Shown in pieces: positions 1 through 8,968 of a stretch of 64,000 bases of DNA. The DNA lies in assembly GCF_013155465.1 (NCBI RefSeq), contig NZ_JABJVX010000001.1, positions 552,814-616,813 on the forward strand, in the 5' to 3' direction. The stretch's first letter is position 1; each line of letters opens with the position of its first letter. This DNA is from Alterinioella nitratireducens (GTDB taxonomy: Bacteria; Pseudomonadota; Alphaproteobacteria; Rhodobacterales; Rhodobacteraceae). The notes beneath the pieces are model-generated. The model did no database searches. It was not told where the DNA came from and saw only the letters and a list, made by a program, of their open reading frames with translations. A program made the position numbers and the translations under genes.

Positions 1-1
1 A

Positions 2-2485
2 TTCGACTTTGAGTCGCTGAACAAGCGGCAACTGGCAGGAAATATCTATCTGGCGAAGATCACGCGGGTCGAACCCTCGTTGCAGGCCGCCTTCGTGGAT
101 TACGGCGGCAATCGCCACGGGTTCCTCGCCTTTTCCGAGATTCACCCCGATTACTACCAGATCCCGACCGCCGACCGTGAGGCGCTCCTGGCCGAGGAAC
201 GCGCCTATGCCGAGGCGCAGGCCGCGGCCGAGGCCGATGCCGACGCCAAGCCCAAACGCAGCCGCCGCCGCCGCAAGAAACCCGCGGATGCGCAGGCCGG
301 GACGGCGAATGAAACCGTCGCCGCCGACAGCAATGACGACGCCGTCACCAGCGGCGACGCCGAGGACGCATCCGCCACACCCTCCTCGATGGACGTGGTC
401 GATCTGGACGCGGATGAGGGCGGCCCCGAGCTGATCGGCGACGAGAGCGATGATAACGGCGACGACACCGCCAAGCCCGCCGACGAGGCGAAGGATCCCA
501 ATATCTCGACCGTCGCCGATGATGACGACCAGGAGGATATCCGCCCGGTGCGCAAACCGCGCCCGCGCCGCTACAAGATCCAGGAGGTCGTGAAGGTCCG
601 CCAGGTCATGCTGGTGCAGGTCGTCAAGGAAGAACGCGGCAACAAGGGCGCGGCGCTGACCACCTATCTCAGCCTGGCCGGGCGTTACTGCGTCCTGATG
701 CCCAACACCGCGCGCGGCGGCGGCATCTCCCGCAAGATCACCACTGCGGCGGATCGCAAGAAGCTGAAGGATATCGCCAATTCGCTGGAGGTGCCGCAGG
801 GCGCGGGCCTCATCATCCGCACGGCGGGGGCGAAACGCACCAAGACCGAGATCAAGCGCGACTATGAATACCTGCAACGGCAATGGGAACAGGTCCGCGA
901 CCTGACGCTGAAATCCATCGCGCCCGCGGCGATCTACCAGGAAGGCGACCTGATCCACCGCTCGATCCGCGACCTCTACAACCGCGACATCGACGAGGTT
1001 CTGGTCGAAGGCGAGGCGGGCTACCGCCATGCCAAGAACTTCATGAAGATGATCATGCCGTCCCACGCCAAGAACGTGAAGCAGTATACCGACCAGATGC
1101 CGCTCTTCGCGCGCCACCAGGTTGAGGGCTACCTGGCCGACATGTTCAACCCCACGGTGCAGCTGAAATCGGGCGGTTACATCGTCATCGGCGTCACTGA
1201 GGCGCTGATCGCCATCGACGTGAACTCCGGTCGTTCCACCAAGGAAGGCTCGATCGAGGATACCGCGACGAAGACCAATCTGGAGGCGTCGGATGAGATC
1301 GCCCGCCAGTTGCGCCTGCGCGACCTCGCCGGTCTGATCGTGATCGACTACATCGACATGGACGAGCGGCGCAACAATGCCGCCGTCGAGAAACGCCTGA
1401 AGGACAAGCTGAAATCGGACCGCGCGCGGATCCAGGTCGGCCGTATCTCGGGCTTCGGCCTGCTGGAGATGAGCCGCCAGCGTCTGCGCCCCGGCATGCT
1501 GGAGGCGACGACGCAGCCCTGTCATGCCTGCCACGGCACCGGCATCGTGCGCTCGGATGACAGCCTGGCGCTGTCGATCCTGCGCCAACTGGAAGAGGAA
1601 GGCACGCGCCGCCGTTCGCGCGAGGTTCTGTTGACGGTGCCGATCGGTATCCTGAACTTCATCATGAACACCAAGCGCGAATACCTCGCCGCGATCGAGG
1701 CGCGCTATGGCCTGTCGATCCGGGTCGAGGGCGATCCGATGCTGGTCTCGCCCGATTACAAGATCGAGAAGTTCAAGACCGCCACCCGGCGTGTGCCGGC
1801 CGAGGCCCCCGTGATCTCGATGGACAGCGCGCTGATGGAGGAGGTCGCAAACGAGGCCTCCGACGAGGACAGCGCTCCGGTCGTGGACTCGCCTGCCGAG
1901 ATTGCCGCCAACGCCGGTGAGGAGGCCCCCAAGAAAAAGCGCCGCCGCAGACGGGGCGGACGCGGTCGCCGGAAATCCGACACCGGCAATGGCGAGAATG
2001 GCAATACCGAGAATGGCAATGGGGATAACGGCACCGCGGAGGCGGCGACATCCGATGACGCGGCCAAGCCCGACGCCGAGGTGACGGAGGCCCCTGCGGC
2101 CGAGGCCGAGGCGCTCGCCGATGCACCGGTGGCGGAGACGCCTGCCGAGGAAGAGGCCCCGAAGCCCAAGCGCAAGCGCGCCAGCCGGGCCAAGAAGAAA
2201 CCGGTCGAGGAAGCCCCCGCCGAGGAGGCGCAGCCCGAGGAGGCGCAAGCGCCTGCCGCCGAGGAGGCGCAGCCCGAAGAGGCCCCCGCCGAGACCGCGG
2301 CCGAAGAGGCTCCGCAGCCTGTGCCCGAGGAGGCCGCCCCGGTCGAGGAGGCGCAAGGCGCCGAGGAGACCCCGGAGCAGCCCGAACCGGAACCCGAGCG
2401 CACGCCCGAGCCCGCCATGGCCGAAGAGACCCCGGCGGACGATCCCGACCGCCCGAAGAAGCGCGGCTGGTGGTCGCTCGGCTGA
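2..2485 (+). CDS. rne: Ribonuclease E/G, 5'-truncated by the window edge
   Basis: The reading frame is open from base 2, so the true start lies left of the window. RNase E is the endonuclease that starts mRNA decay and trims rRNA and tRNA precursors, and it forms the degradosome scaffold. Visible parts are the end of the S1 domain (DYGGNRHGF), an acidic insert, the catalytic core with the metal-binding aspartates in IDVNSGR and VIDYIDMD, and the zinc-link CxxC in QPCHACHGTG. The C-terminal third is a low-complexity tail rich in Glu, Ala, Pro and Arg. This is the usual alphaproteobacterial build, and the long insert within the S1 domain is also typical. An intrinsic terminator follows directly. 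Identity is certain; only the N-terminus is missing. Confidence 0.97.
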   Translation, partial: FDFESLNKRQLAGNIYLAKITRVEPSLQAAFVDYGGNRHGFLAFSEIHPDYYQIPTADREALLAEERAYAEAQAAAEADADAKPKRSRRRRKKPADAQAGTANETVAADSNDDAVTSGDAEDASATPSSMDVVDLDADEGGPELIGDESDDNGDDTAKPADEAKDPNISTVADDDDQEDIRPVRKPRPRRYKIQEVVKVRQVMLVQVVKEERGNKGAALTTYLSLAGRYCVLMPNTARGGGISRKITTAADRKKLKDIANSLEVPQGAGLIIRTAGAKRTKTEIKRDYEYLQRQWEQVRDLTLKSIAPAAIYQEGDLIHRSIRDLYNRDIDEVLVEGEAGYRHAKNFMKMIMPSHAKNVKQYTDQMPLFARHQVEGYLADMFNPTVQLKSGGYIVIGVTEALIAIDVNSGRSTKEGSIEDTATKTNLEASDEIARQLRLRDLAGLIVIDYIDMDERRNNAAVEKRLKDKLKSDRARIQVGRISGFGLLEMSRQRLRPGMLEATTQPCHACHGTGIVRSDDSLALSILRQLEEEGTRRRSREVLLTVPIGILNFIMNTKREYLAAIEARYGLSIRVEGDPMLVSPDYKIEKFKTATRRVPAEAPVISMDSALMEEVANEASDEDSAPVVDSPAEIAANAGEEAPKKKRRRRRGGRGRRKSDTGNGENGNTENGNGDNGTAEAATSDDAAKPDAEVTEAPAAEAEALADAPVAETPAEEEAPKPKRKRASRAKKKPVEEAPAEEAQPEEAQAPAAEEAQPEEAPAETAAEEAPQPVPEEAAPVEEAQGAEETPEQPEPEPERTPEPAMAEETPADDPDRPKKRGWWSLG

Positions 2486-2502
2486 CATCGTCACAAGACA
2501 CG

Positions 2503-2543
2503 AAAAAAAGCGCCCCCGGCCAGATGGTCGGGGGCGCTTTTTG
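2503..2543 (+). terminator. Rho-independent terminator of rne
   Basis: A GC-rich inverted repeat (AGCGCCCCCGG paired with the reverse copy at 2529-2540) is preceded by an A run and followed by TTTTTG. It lies 18 bases after the rne stop codon. The A run on the left could let it work on both strands. Confidence 0.85.
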
Positions 2544-2670
2544 TTTGGGCGGCTGGTCGCCCTGCCGGACCAGAACCAGGGCGTCCTCGGCATTGGGCAG
2601 AGCGCGGATCAGGCGCATTGACGCCGAGCGGTTGGGCTGGTTCAACTCGCCCGGAACCAAGGAGAAAACG

Positions 2671-3825
2671 ATGCGCGTTTCAACCAGATCGCAGGTCGAT
2701 CCCTTCATCGTGATGGACGTGATGGAGGCTGCCCGTGCCGCCGAAGAGGCAGGCCGCCACATCATCCACATGGAGGTCGGCCAGCCCGGCACCGGCGCGC
2801 CCGGGGCCGCCCGCGAGCGGTTGGCCGCCGAGATGGAGGCGGGGCCGCTTGGCTACACGGTGGCGCTTGGCCGCCCCGATCTGCGCGCAGGCATCGCGGC
2901 GCTCTATGCCGAATGGTATGGGATCGACCTCGACCCGGCCCGCGTTGTGGTGACGGCAGGGGCCTCCGGGGCGTTCATCCTGGCCTTCTCGGCGCTCTTC
3001 GATGCAGGCGACAAGGTGGGGTTGGGCGAGCCCTGCTATCCCAGCTACCGCCAGATCCTGCGCGCCATGTCGCTCACGCCGGTGGGGTTCCAGACCTATG
3101 AAACCTCCCGGTTTCAACCCACGCCTGACGATTTGACCGACGACATGGCCGGGCTGATCGTGGCCTCACCGGCCAATCCTTCCGGCACCATGCTGGACAA
3201 GGCGGCGATGGGCGCATTGGTAGATGCGTCAACGTCGCGCGGTATCTCGTTGATATCGGACGAGATTTACCACGGGCTGCAATATCGCGACCGGGCCGTG
3301 TCGGCGCTGGAATGTTCCGATGACCTCTATGTGGTCAACTCCTTCTCCAAGTATTTCTCGATGACCGGCTGGCGGCTCGGCTGGCTGGTCGTGCCCGAGG
3401 AGCACATCCGCACGGTGGAGCGGCTGGCGCAGAACCTCTTCATCTGCCCGCCCCATGCCGCGCAGGTCGCGGCGCTTGGCGCGCTCAGCCCCGAGGGCCG
3501 CACCGAGCTGGACCGCCACCGCGAGATCTACGCGGCCAACCGGGCGCTGATGCTGGCGGGGCTTGCCAAGGCGGGTTTCGATCACGTCGCGCCCGCCGAC
3601 GGGGCGTTCTACGTCTATGCCGATGCCTCCGCGCACACAGATGACAGCCTCGCCTTCGCTGCCGAGATCCTGGACAAGGCCGGCGTCGCGGTCACGCCGG
3701 GGCTGGATTTCGATCCCGTCCGGGGCGCGCATTGGCTGCGCTTTTCCTATGCCCGCGCGAGTGCCGAGATCGAGGAGGGGCTGGCGCGGCTGCAAGACTT
3801 CATGTCGGCGCGCGCCGCCAGCTGA
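2671..3825 (+). CDS. Class I/II PLP-dependent aminotransferase
   Basis: The protein of 384 aa belongs to fold-type I aminotransferases (aspartate aminotransferase superfamily). The ATG at 2671 is chosen because AAGGAGAAAACG precedes it; the upstream open frame crosses the rne terminator. Features seen are the substrate-binding VGQPGTGAP near the N-terminus, ASPANPSGT, the SDEIYHGL aspartate that contacts the PLP ring, and NSFSKYFSMTGWRLGW, which holds the Schiff-base lysine. The amino donor and acceptor cannot be told from sequence. Its 3' end overlaps the convergent gene at 3800-4741 by 26 bases. Confidence 0.9.
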   Translation: MRVSTRSQVDPFIVMDVMEAARAAEEAGRHIIHMEVGQPGTGAPGAARERLAAEMEAGPLGYTVALGRPDLRAGIAALYAEWYGIDLDPARVVVTAGASGAFILAFSALFDAGDKVGLGEPCYPSYRQILRAMSLTPVGFQTYETSRFQPTPDDLTDDMAGLIVASPANPSGTMLDKAAMGALVDASTSRGISLISDEIYHGLQYRDRAVSALECSDDLYVVNSFSKYFSMTGWRLGWLVVPEEHIRTVERLAQNLFICPPHAAQVAALGALSPEGRTELDRHREIYAANRALMLAGLAKAGFDHVAPADGAFYVYADASAHTDDSLAFAAEILDKAGVAVTPGLDFDPVRGAHWLRFSYARASAEIEEGLARLQDFMSARAAS

Positions 3826-4741
3826 AGAGCCGCGCCAGCGAGGTCGTCGCGGTGCGCTGCGGCTTGGTGAAGATCGCGGGCGAGGCGCGGCCCCGGGCGG
3901 CATCCAGCAGGGCGCGGGTGTGATCGGCGCCGAAATCGCACAGCCAGTAGGACAGGGCGGTCGGCAGGTCGAAATGGTCATGGGTCTCCTGCATCCGGTA
4001 GCGTGTGCCGGTCCCGTCAGGCTCGAACCATTCCTCGACCCGGCCCGTGCTGGTGCGCCCCTCGATCTCCATCTGGTATTCGACGAGCTTGTAAACGGCC
4101 TCGTCCCGCAAGATCCTGGCCTTGTAGCGATGGGTGTTTTCGCTGAGCCGGAACCCGTCGGGATCGGGTTCGACCGCCGTGAAGGAGACCGGAAACCACC
4201 CCGTCCAGTCGACCGGGCCGCAGCGGCGCACGCCGTTGTCGAGGTTGGGAGAGACGGAGAGGGCCCGACGCAGCGCCTCGGGCGGGAGCGTCGACTGGAA
4301 GCTGTCCTGCTGTCTGCGCTGGCCCATCTTGACCTTCGACCCCAGTTTGCAGAACACAAGCACGAGAACACAGAACAGCGCGTACCAGATGGCCATTGCA
4401 CTGAGGAGGGCCGCAAGGGGTGACATCGGCTGCGCGCCCTTGCTTGCCTCCGCGAGGTCGTCGAGGAAAAGCGGGCTCGGCACGATCAGGATCGCCAGCG
4501 CCAGTGAGCCGAGAAGCGCGTCGATCCAGCCAGCCGGAAAGATCACCGCATTCAGCACCAGAACCGCCCCCCAGACCCAGAGCAGCGCCAGCAGGGCCTG
4601 CGGATCGGCGAAGGGGTTTCTTGCGGGATCGACCAGTTGCGCGCCCGCGGCGCCAAGTCCGACAAGCGCCAGCGAGGTCAGGATCAACCGGCGGCGGATA
4701 TGGATCCGGTAGGGAATATCGCGAAACAGGAAACGCAGCAT
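3800..4741 (-). CDS. Membrane protein with C-terminal SRPBCC/START-like domain, function unknown
   Basis: The protein is 313 aa from the ATG at 4741. Longer in-frame starts would run into the divergent amidase promoter region. The N-terminal ~150 residues carry four or so hydrophobic segments (LILTSLALVGLG, LLALLWVWGAVLVL, LLGSLALAILIV, MAIWYALFCVLVLVF). The C-terminal half has the alternating strands of a helix-grip fold (RYKARILRDEAVYKLVEY, TRYRMQETHDHFDL). I do not recognise a named family. The domain assignment is by pattern only. It is transcribed away from the amidase gene and converges on the aminotransferase. Confidence 0.7.
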   Translation of the reverse strand: MLRFLFRDIPYRIHIRRRLILTSLALVGLGAAGAQLVDPARNPFADPQALLALLWVWGAVLVLNAVIFPAGWIDALLGSLALAILIVPSPLFLDDLAEASKGAQPMSPLAALLSAMAIWYALFCVLVLVFCKLGSKVKMGQRRQQDSFQSTLPPEALRRALSVSPNLDNGVRRCGPVDWTGWFPVSFTAVEPDPDGFRLSENTHRYKARILRDEAVYKLVEYQMEIEGRTSTGRVEEWFEPDGTGTRYRMQETHDHFDLPTALSYWLCDFGADHTRALLDAARGRASPAIFTKPQRTATTSLARLFSWRRAPT

Positions 4742-4917
4742 AGGGCAACTCGGGGTGATGGAAATCTCCGGGTGCAGCCTGCGGGCCAAATCGGGCGCGC
4801 ATCGGGCGGGGGGCGGGCATGCCCGTGAAAATTGCCGACGATGCGGGGCTGCAAAGCCTTGGGATTGGCGGGACGCTCTGCTATGACAGCGGCAATGAAA
4901 TTCTCGGCGGAAGACCG

Positions 4918-6123
4918 ATGATGCGGGCAGTTGCGACGCTATTCCTGACACTTCTTCTCGGCCTGCCCGCCCTGGCGCAGGATTTTCGTGCCGTGGCGCG
5001 GGTCGAGGCCGCACAAAGCCACCTGATCGACCAGGGCGATGGCGCGGAACTGGTGCTGGCGCTGACGCAAGCTGTCCCCTACCGCGTCTTCACGCTGGAG
5101 GGGCCGGACCGCGTGGTGCTGGATTTCCGCGAGGTCGCCTGGGGCGATCTGGCCGATGGGCTCGATGCGTCCGAGGCCGTCACCGGCGTGGCCACGGGCG
5201 GCGCCGGGGCAGGGTGGTCGCGGATGGTCCTGACCCTGGCCGCGCCCATGGCCGTCACCCGCGCGGGCATGGTCACCAACGCGCAGGACGGCACTGCCAT
5301 CGTCCGGCTGCAACTCGATCCGACCGACCGCGCGGGCTTTGCCGCCGCCGCCGGACCGCCCGCGGGGCTCAACCTGCCCGAGGCGGTTCTGTCTGCCCCC
5401 GCGCCGTCCACGGCGGGCGATCTGATCATGGTCGCACTCGACCCCGGCCATGGCGGTGTCGACCCCGGCGCGCAGCGCGATGGCGGGGACGAGGCCGAGC
5501 TGATGCTGATCTTCGCGCTGGAACTGCGCGAGGTGCTGCTGCGATCGGGCCGGTTCGACGTGGTTCTGACGCGCGAAGGCGACTGGTTCGTGTCGCTGCC
5601 CGAGCGCGTCACCATCGCGCGCCGCGCCGGGGCCGACATCTTCCTGTCGCTGCATGCCGACGCGCTGGCCGAAGGGCGCGCCAGCGGGGCCACCGTCTAT
5701 ACCCTCTCCGACACGGCCAGCGACGAGGCCTCCGCCGCGCTGGCCGAGGCGCATGACCGCGCCGACCTGCTGGCGGGCGTCGACCTGGCGGGCAATGACG
5801 ACGAGGTCGCGGGCGTCCTCATCGACCTGGCCCGGACGGAGACCGCGCCGAGATCGGTCGCGCTTGCCGACCAGATCGTGGCGGGTCTCGGCACAGCCGG
5901 GGCGCCCCTGTACAGCCATCCGCGGCTGGAGGCCGGGTTTTCTGTCCTGAAGGCCGCCGACATTCCTTCGGTGCTGCTGGAGCTTGGCTTCCTCTCGGAT
6001 TCGGATGACCTCGACAACCTGCGCGACGCCGCGTGGCGGGCGCGGATCCAGGCGGGGTTGCGCGACGCGATGCTGGCCTGGGCCGAGGCGGATGCGGTGC
6101 AATCGACCCTGCTGCGGCAATAA
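4918..6123 (+). CDS. amiC: N-acetylmuramoyl-L-alanine amidase, AmiC-type, exported
   Basis: The enzyme cleaves the amide bond between MurNAc and the stem peptide, splitting septal peptidoglycan in the periplasm. The ATG pair at 4918/4921 begins a clear signal peptide (MRAVATLFLTLLLGLPALAQD), so the longer frame upstream is discounted. An AMIN-like domain covers roughly residues 25-150, followed by the Amidase_3 domain. Zinc ligands and catalytic residues are visible: DPGHGG, the Glu in DEAEL, the His in SLHAD and the Glu in LLELGFLSD. The product is 401 aa. It stands alone; a ribosomal promoter follows. The AmiC rather than AmiA/B assignment rests on the AMIN domain. Confidence 0.9.
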   Translation: MMRAVATLFLTLLLGLPALAQDFRAVARVEAAQSHLIDQGDGAELVLALTQAVPYRVFTLEGPDRVVLDFREVAWGDLADGLDASEAVTGVATGGAGAGWSRMVLTLAAPMAVTRAGMVTNAQDGTAIVRLQLDPTDRAGFAAAAGPPAGLNLPEAVLSAPAPSTAGDLIMVALDPGHGGVDPGAQRDGGDEAELMLIFALELREVLLRSGRFDVVLTREGDWFVSLPERVTIARRAGADIFLSLHADALAEGRASGATVYTLSDTASDEASAALAEAHDRADLLAGVDLAGNDDEVAGVLIDLARTETAPRSVALADQIVAGLGTAGAPLYSHPRLEAGFSVLKAADIPSVLLELGFLSDSDDLDNLRDAAWRARIQAGLRDAMLAWAEADAVQSTLLRQ

Positions 6124-6202
6124 GGGGCCATTTCTGATGGGGTAAAATAATACCGCAATCGCAACGCATTGAAAACCAACGAATTTTGCAAAACAACCCC
6201 AC

Positions 6203-6230
6203 TTGACCCGCCGCCGAAATCCAGTAAAAG
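6203..6230 (+). promoter_or_regulatory. Probable housekeeping promoter of rplM-rpsI
   Basis: TTGACC and TAAAAG are spaced by 16 bases, about 90 bases before the rplM start. The upstream 70 bases are unusually AT-rich for this genome, as expected for a strong ribosomal promoter UP region. Inferred from sequence only. Confidence 0.5.
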
Positions 6231-6241
6231 ACGCCCAGACG

Positions 6242-6275
6242 ACAGGGGGCCCCGCCCTCTGTTTGCTTTTTCTGA
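6242..6275 (+). promoter_or_regulatory. Terminator-like hairpin in the rplM leader
   Basis: ACAGGGGGC (6242-6250) pairs with GCCCTCTGT (6254-6262), with one G-U pair and a three-base loop, and is followed by TTGCTTTTTC. It lies between the proposed promoter and the rplM start, so it could act as an attenuator or leader element. Confidence 0.4.
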
Positions 6276-6315
6276 CATCCGGCGCGTTCCGCCCCGGAAA
6301 CCCGAGGAAACGACA

Positions 6316-6777
6316 ATGAAAACCTTTTCTGCCACGCCGGCGGATATCGACAAGGACTGGATCGTGATTGACGCCGAGGGCGTCGTTCTGGGCCGTCTGG
6401 CCTCGGTCATCGCCATGCGGCTGCGCGGCAAGCACAAGCCGTCCTTCACCCCGCATATGGACATGGGCGACAATGTCATCGTCATCAACGCCGACAAGGT
6501 GCAGGTGACCGGCAACAAGCGCAACAAGCCCAATTACTGGCACACCGGCTATCCGGGCGGCATCAAGTCCCGCACCACCGGCCAGATCCTGGAAGGCGCG
6601 CATCCCGAACGCGTGCTGATGCAGGCCGTCAAGCGGATGCTGCCCGGCGGGCCGCTCAGCCGTCAGCAGATGACCAACCTGCGCATCTATGCAGGCGCCG
6701 AGCATCCGCATGAGGCGCAATCGCCCACCGTTCTGGATGTTGCGTCCATGAACCCGAAAAACACCCGGAGCGCATGA
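6316..6777 (+). CDS. rplM: 50S ribosomal protein L13
   Basis: The 153-residue protein is one of the early-assembling large-subunit proteins. The ATG at 6316 is set by CCCGAGGAAACGACA and gives the standard alphaproteobacterial N-terminus [11 protein letters not shown]. Conserved L13 segments are [40 protein letters not shown]-like YWHTGYPGG and AVKRMLP. It is followed after one base by rpsI, the usual L13-S9 operon. Confidence 0.98.
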   Translation: MKTFSATPADIDKDWIVIDAEGVVLGRLASVIAMRLRGKHKPSFTPHMDMGDNVIVINADKVQVTGNKRNKPNYWHTGYPGGIKSRTTGQILEGAHPERVLMQAVKRMLPGGPLSRQQMTNLRIYAGAEHPHEAQSPTVLDVASMNPKNTRSA

Positions 6778-6778
6778 T

Positions 6779-7276
6779 ATGGCCGAAACCGTTACCTCTC
6801 TCGATGAGCTGAAGGCCGTGGCCGGCGGCGACGATGCCGCACCCGCGACCCTCGACATGGCCGAGCCGCGCGAACCCGTGCGCGACGCCCTGGGCCGCTC
6901 CTATGCCACCGGCAAGCGGAAGGATGCGGTCGCCCGCGTCTGGATCAAGCCGGGTTCCGGCAAGGTCACCGTCAATGGCAAGGAAATGAACGCGTATTTC
7001 GCGCGCCCCGTGCTGCAGATGATCCTGCGCCAGCCCTTCACCGTGGCAGGCCGCGAGGATGAGTTCGACGTGATGGCCACCGTCAAGGGCGGCGGTCTGT
7101 CCGGCCAGGCCGGGGCCGTCAAGCATGGCATCTCGGTCGCGCTGCAGCGCTACGAGCCGTCCCTGCGCGGCGCGCTGAAAGCGGCAGGCTTCCTGACCCG
7201 CGACAGCCGCGTCGTGGAACGCAAGAAGTTCGGCCGCGCCAAGGCCCGCAAGAGCTTCCAGTTCTCCAAGCGCTGA
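6779..7276 (+). CDS. rpsI: 30S ribosomal protein S9
   Basis: The protein is 165 aa with the extended N-terminal arm (about 35 residues) usual in alphaproteobacteria. The S9 core starts at [14 protein letters not shown], contains the [10 protein letters not shown] loop, and ends in the basic tail [17 protein letters not shown] that reaches the P site. The start codon lies one base after the rplM stop, which implies coupled translation. A terminator follows at 7298. Confidence 0.98.
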   Translation: MAETVTSLDELKAVAGGDDAAPATLDMAEPREPVRDALGRSYATGKRKDAVARVWIKPGSGKVTVNGKEMNAYFARPVLQMILRQPFTVAGREDEFDVMATVKGGGLSGQAGAVKHGISVALQRYEPSLRGALKAAGFLTRDSRVVERKKFGRAKARKSFQFSKR

Positions 7277-7297
7277 AGTTTGGCGACAGGAATTTGC

Positions 7298-7330
7298 AAA
7301 AGGGCCGTCCCATCAGGGCGGCCCTTTTCG
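7298..7330 (+). terminator. Rho-independent terminator of rplM-rpsI
   Basis: A perfect 10-bp stem, AAAAGGGCCG at 7298-7307 with CGGCCCTTTT at 7319-7328, has an 11-base loop. It lies 22 bases after the rpsI stop. Confidence 0.85.
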
Positions 7331-7352
7331 CATCCTGTGCGCAGTCACCCGC

Positions 7353-7398
7353 GGTTAAGGTTAACGCCCCCCGCCCTCATCTTCTTCGTCCAAATACC
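7353..7398. repeat. Dispersed intergenic element, copy 1 (GTTAAGGTTAAC ... TCCAAATACCT)
   Basis: GTTAAGGTTAAC at 7354 is followed about 20 bases later by TCCAAATACCT. The same two words occur in the same order on the minus strand at 14160-14210. The copy lies between the rpsI terminator and the tetR stop. Confidence 0.6.
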
Positions 7399-7429
7399 TG
7401 AAACCGGACAGCAGAACCGGGTGCCGCCC

Positions 7430-8047
7430 TCACCGATCCGGCGCGATCAGCCCCAAGCCGCGCAGATAAATCCCGATCCCCGCCTCCAGCAGATCCTCGG
7501 GCGGAAACGGCGCCGCACCCCCCGGCTTGCCGCGCGCGAATAGCTCCACCACGCCGTGGCTCATCGCCCAGATATGGGCCGAGAACATCCGCGCGGGCGG
7601 GCGTTTGTCGGGCGGGATATGTTCCGACAGCGCGTCCGCCGCGCGTTCCAGGATGGCGCGTGAACGCTCTGACGCGGCGGCCAGTTCCGGGTTGGCATTG
7701 GGCGAGATGCCGCTTTCGAACATCGCCATGTAATGGCCGGGGTATTTGCGGGCAAAGGCCAGGTAGGCGCGGCCCGTGGCCTCGAAGGCCGCCAGCGCCG
7801 TGGGTCCGCCGGTCTCAAGCGCGTATTCCATCAGGTCGGCGAAGATCTCGTGCCCCTGCCGCGCGCCTTCCGCGATCAGGTCTTCGCGGCCCTCGAAATG
7901 GCGATAGACGGCGGCAGGCGTCACGCCCGCCGTCTTGGCGGCCTCGGAGAGGGTAAAGCCGGTCGGGCCCTTCTGTTCGATCAGAACGAGGGCGGCATCG
8001 ACCAGCGCCTGGCGCAGGTTGCCGTGATGATAGCCGCGCTTACCCAT
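7430..8047 (-). CDS. TetR/AcrR-family repressor with WHG C-terminal domain
   Basis: The 205-residue protein has an N-terminal TetR helix-turn-helix ([22 protein letters not shown], residues ~31-52) preceded by the HHGNLRQAL motif. The ligand-binding half has a WHG-type signature (SHGVVELF). Such proteins bind operators as dimers and release DNA on binding a small hydrophobic ligand, which is unknown here. Its ATGGGTAAG start overlaps the ppk2 stop by 8 bases, so the two are co-transcribed with ppk2 first. Confidence 0.88.
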   Translation of the reverse strand: MGKRGYHHGNLRQALVDAALVLIEQKGPTGFTLSEAAKTAGVTPAAVYRHFEGREDLIAEGARQGHEIFADLMEYALETGGPTALAAFEATGRAYLAFARKYPGHYMAMFESGISPNANPELAAASERSRAILERAADALSEHIPPDKRPPARMFSAHIWAMSHGVVELFARGKPGGAAPFPPEDLLEAGIGIYLRGLGLIAPDR

Positions 8048-8912
8048 CGGCCCAGATCTCGGGGCCGCCGGAAATCGCGGGATCGGGGCGGGCGACCAGG
8101 TCGTGATCCTTGCCCGTATAGTCCAGCCCCGACAGGATCTGCCGGATCACCGCCAGCCGCGCCCGGCGCTTGTCGTCGGACCGGATCACGACCCAGGGCG
8201 CGACGCCGGTATGGCTGCGGGTCAGCGTCTCATGGATCGCGGCGCTGTAGGCGTCCCATTTCTTCAACCCCTTGACGTCGATCCAGCTGAGCTTCCACTG
8301 CTTCAGCAGGTCGCCCTCGCGGTCCAGGAAGCGGCGCAATTGCTCGGCCCGCCCGACATTGAGCCAGATCTTGACCAGGTGGATGCCGTCATCGACCAGC
8401 ATATCCTCGAATTCGGGCAGTTGACGGAAAAAGCTTTCGCGCTGCGCCTCGGTGCAGAAGCCGAAGACATGCTCGACCACGCCGCGATTGTACCACGACC
8501 GGTCGAAGAGCCGCATCTCGCTGCCCGCCGGCAGGTGCTGGACGTAGCGCTGGAAATACCATTCCCGCGTCTCGCGGTCGGTGGGTTTCGACAGGGCCAC
8601 CACGCCCGCCGCACGGGGGTTGAGGTGCTCGCGCACCCGCTTGATGCAGCCGCCCTTGCCGGCGGCATCGCGGCCCTCGAAGACAACCGCGACCCGCGCG
8701 CCGCTTTCGCGGACCCAGGCCAGGCATTTCACCAATTCGATCTGCAGCGCCTCCAGATCGTCCTCATAGGCCTTCTTGTCCATCCGGTCGTCATAGGGGT
8801 AGGACGGGTCAAGAACGCTGTCCTTTTTCGCGGTCTCGATGGCCTCACGCACAGGATCCGGCGCGTCGTTCTTGAAGAAATCGGAAATCGCGCCGTCGAA
8901 GGGCAGGGCCAT
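8040..8912 (-). CDS. ppk2: Polyphosphate kinase 2
   Basis: PPK2 enzymes move phosphate between polyphosphate and nucleoside mono- or diphosphates. The 290-residue protein shows the Walker A-like [11 protein letters not shown], the [17 protein letters not shown] region ([13 protein letters not shown]) with the Walker B aspartate, and the lid segment [17 protein letters not shown]. The ATG at 8912 is preceded by GACGAGGAACGCC. Length and a single domain place it in the one-domain class that usually makes NTP from NDP. It overlaps the tetR start downstream. Confidence 0.93.
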   Translation of the reverse strand: MALPFDGAISDFFKNDAPDPVREAIETAKKDSVLDPSYPYDDRMDKKAYEDDLEALQIELVKCLAWVRESGARVAVVFEGRDAAGKGGCIKRVREHLNPRAAGVVALSKPTDRETREWYFQRYVQHLPAGSEMRLFDRSWYNRGVVEHVFGFCTEAQRESFFRQLPEFEDMLVDDGIHLVKIWLNVGRAEQLRRFLDREGDLLKQWKLSWIDVKGLKKWDAYSAAIHETLTRSHTGVAPWVVIRSDDKRRARLAVIRQILSGLDYTGKDHDLVARPDPAISGGPEIWADG

Positions 8913-8968
8913 GGCGTTCCTCGTCGGATTATTGCTGCTCTTGGCCTCAATATGGGCCGGGGCGGCGG

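Noticed and set aside
1980..2030. Short tandem repeat AATGGCGAGAATGGCAATACCG in rne
   Set aside because: It is part of the low-complexity Asn/Gly/Glu coding tail of RNase E and needs no separate function.
2546..2670. A short minus-strand reading frame between rne and the aminotransferase
   Set aside because: It runs through the rne terminator and on into an antisense frame of rne, and it has no ribosome-binding site.
2653..2679. GGAAC followed by CGTT before the aminotransferase gene
   Set aside because: The spacing is 18 bases, outside the EcfG range, and the CGTT lies inside the coding sequence.
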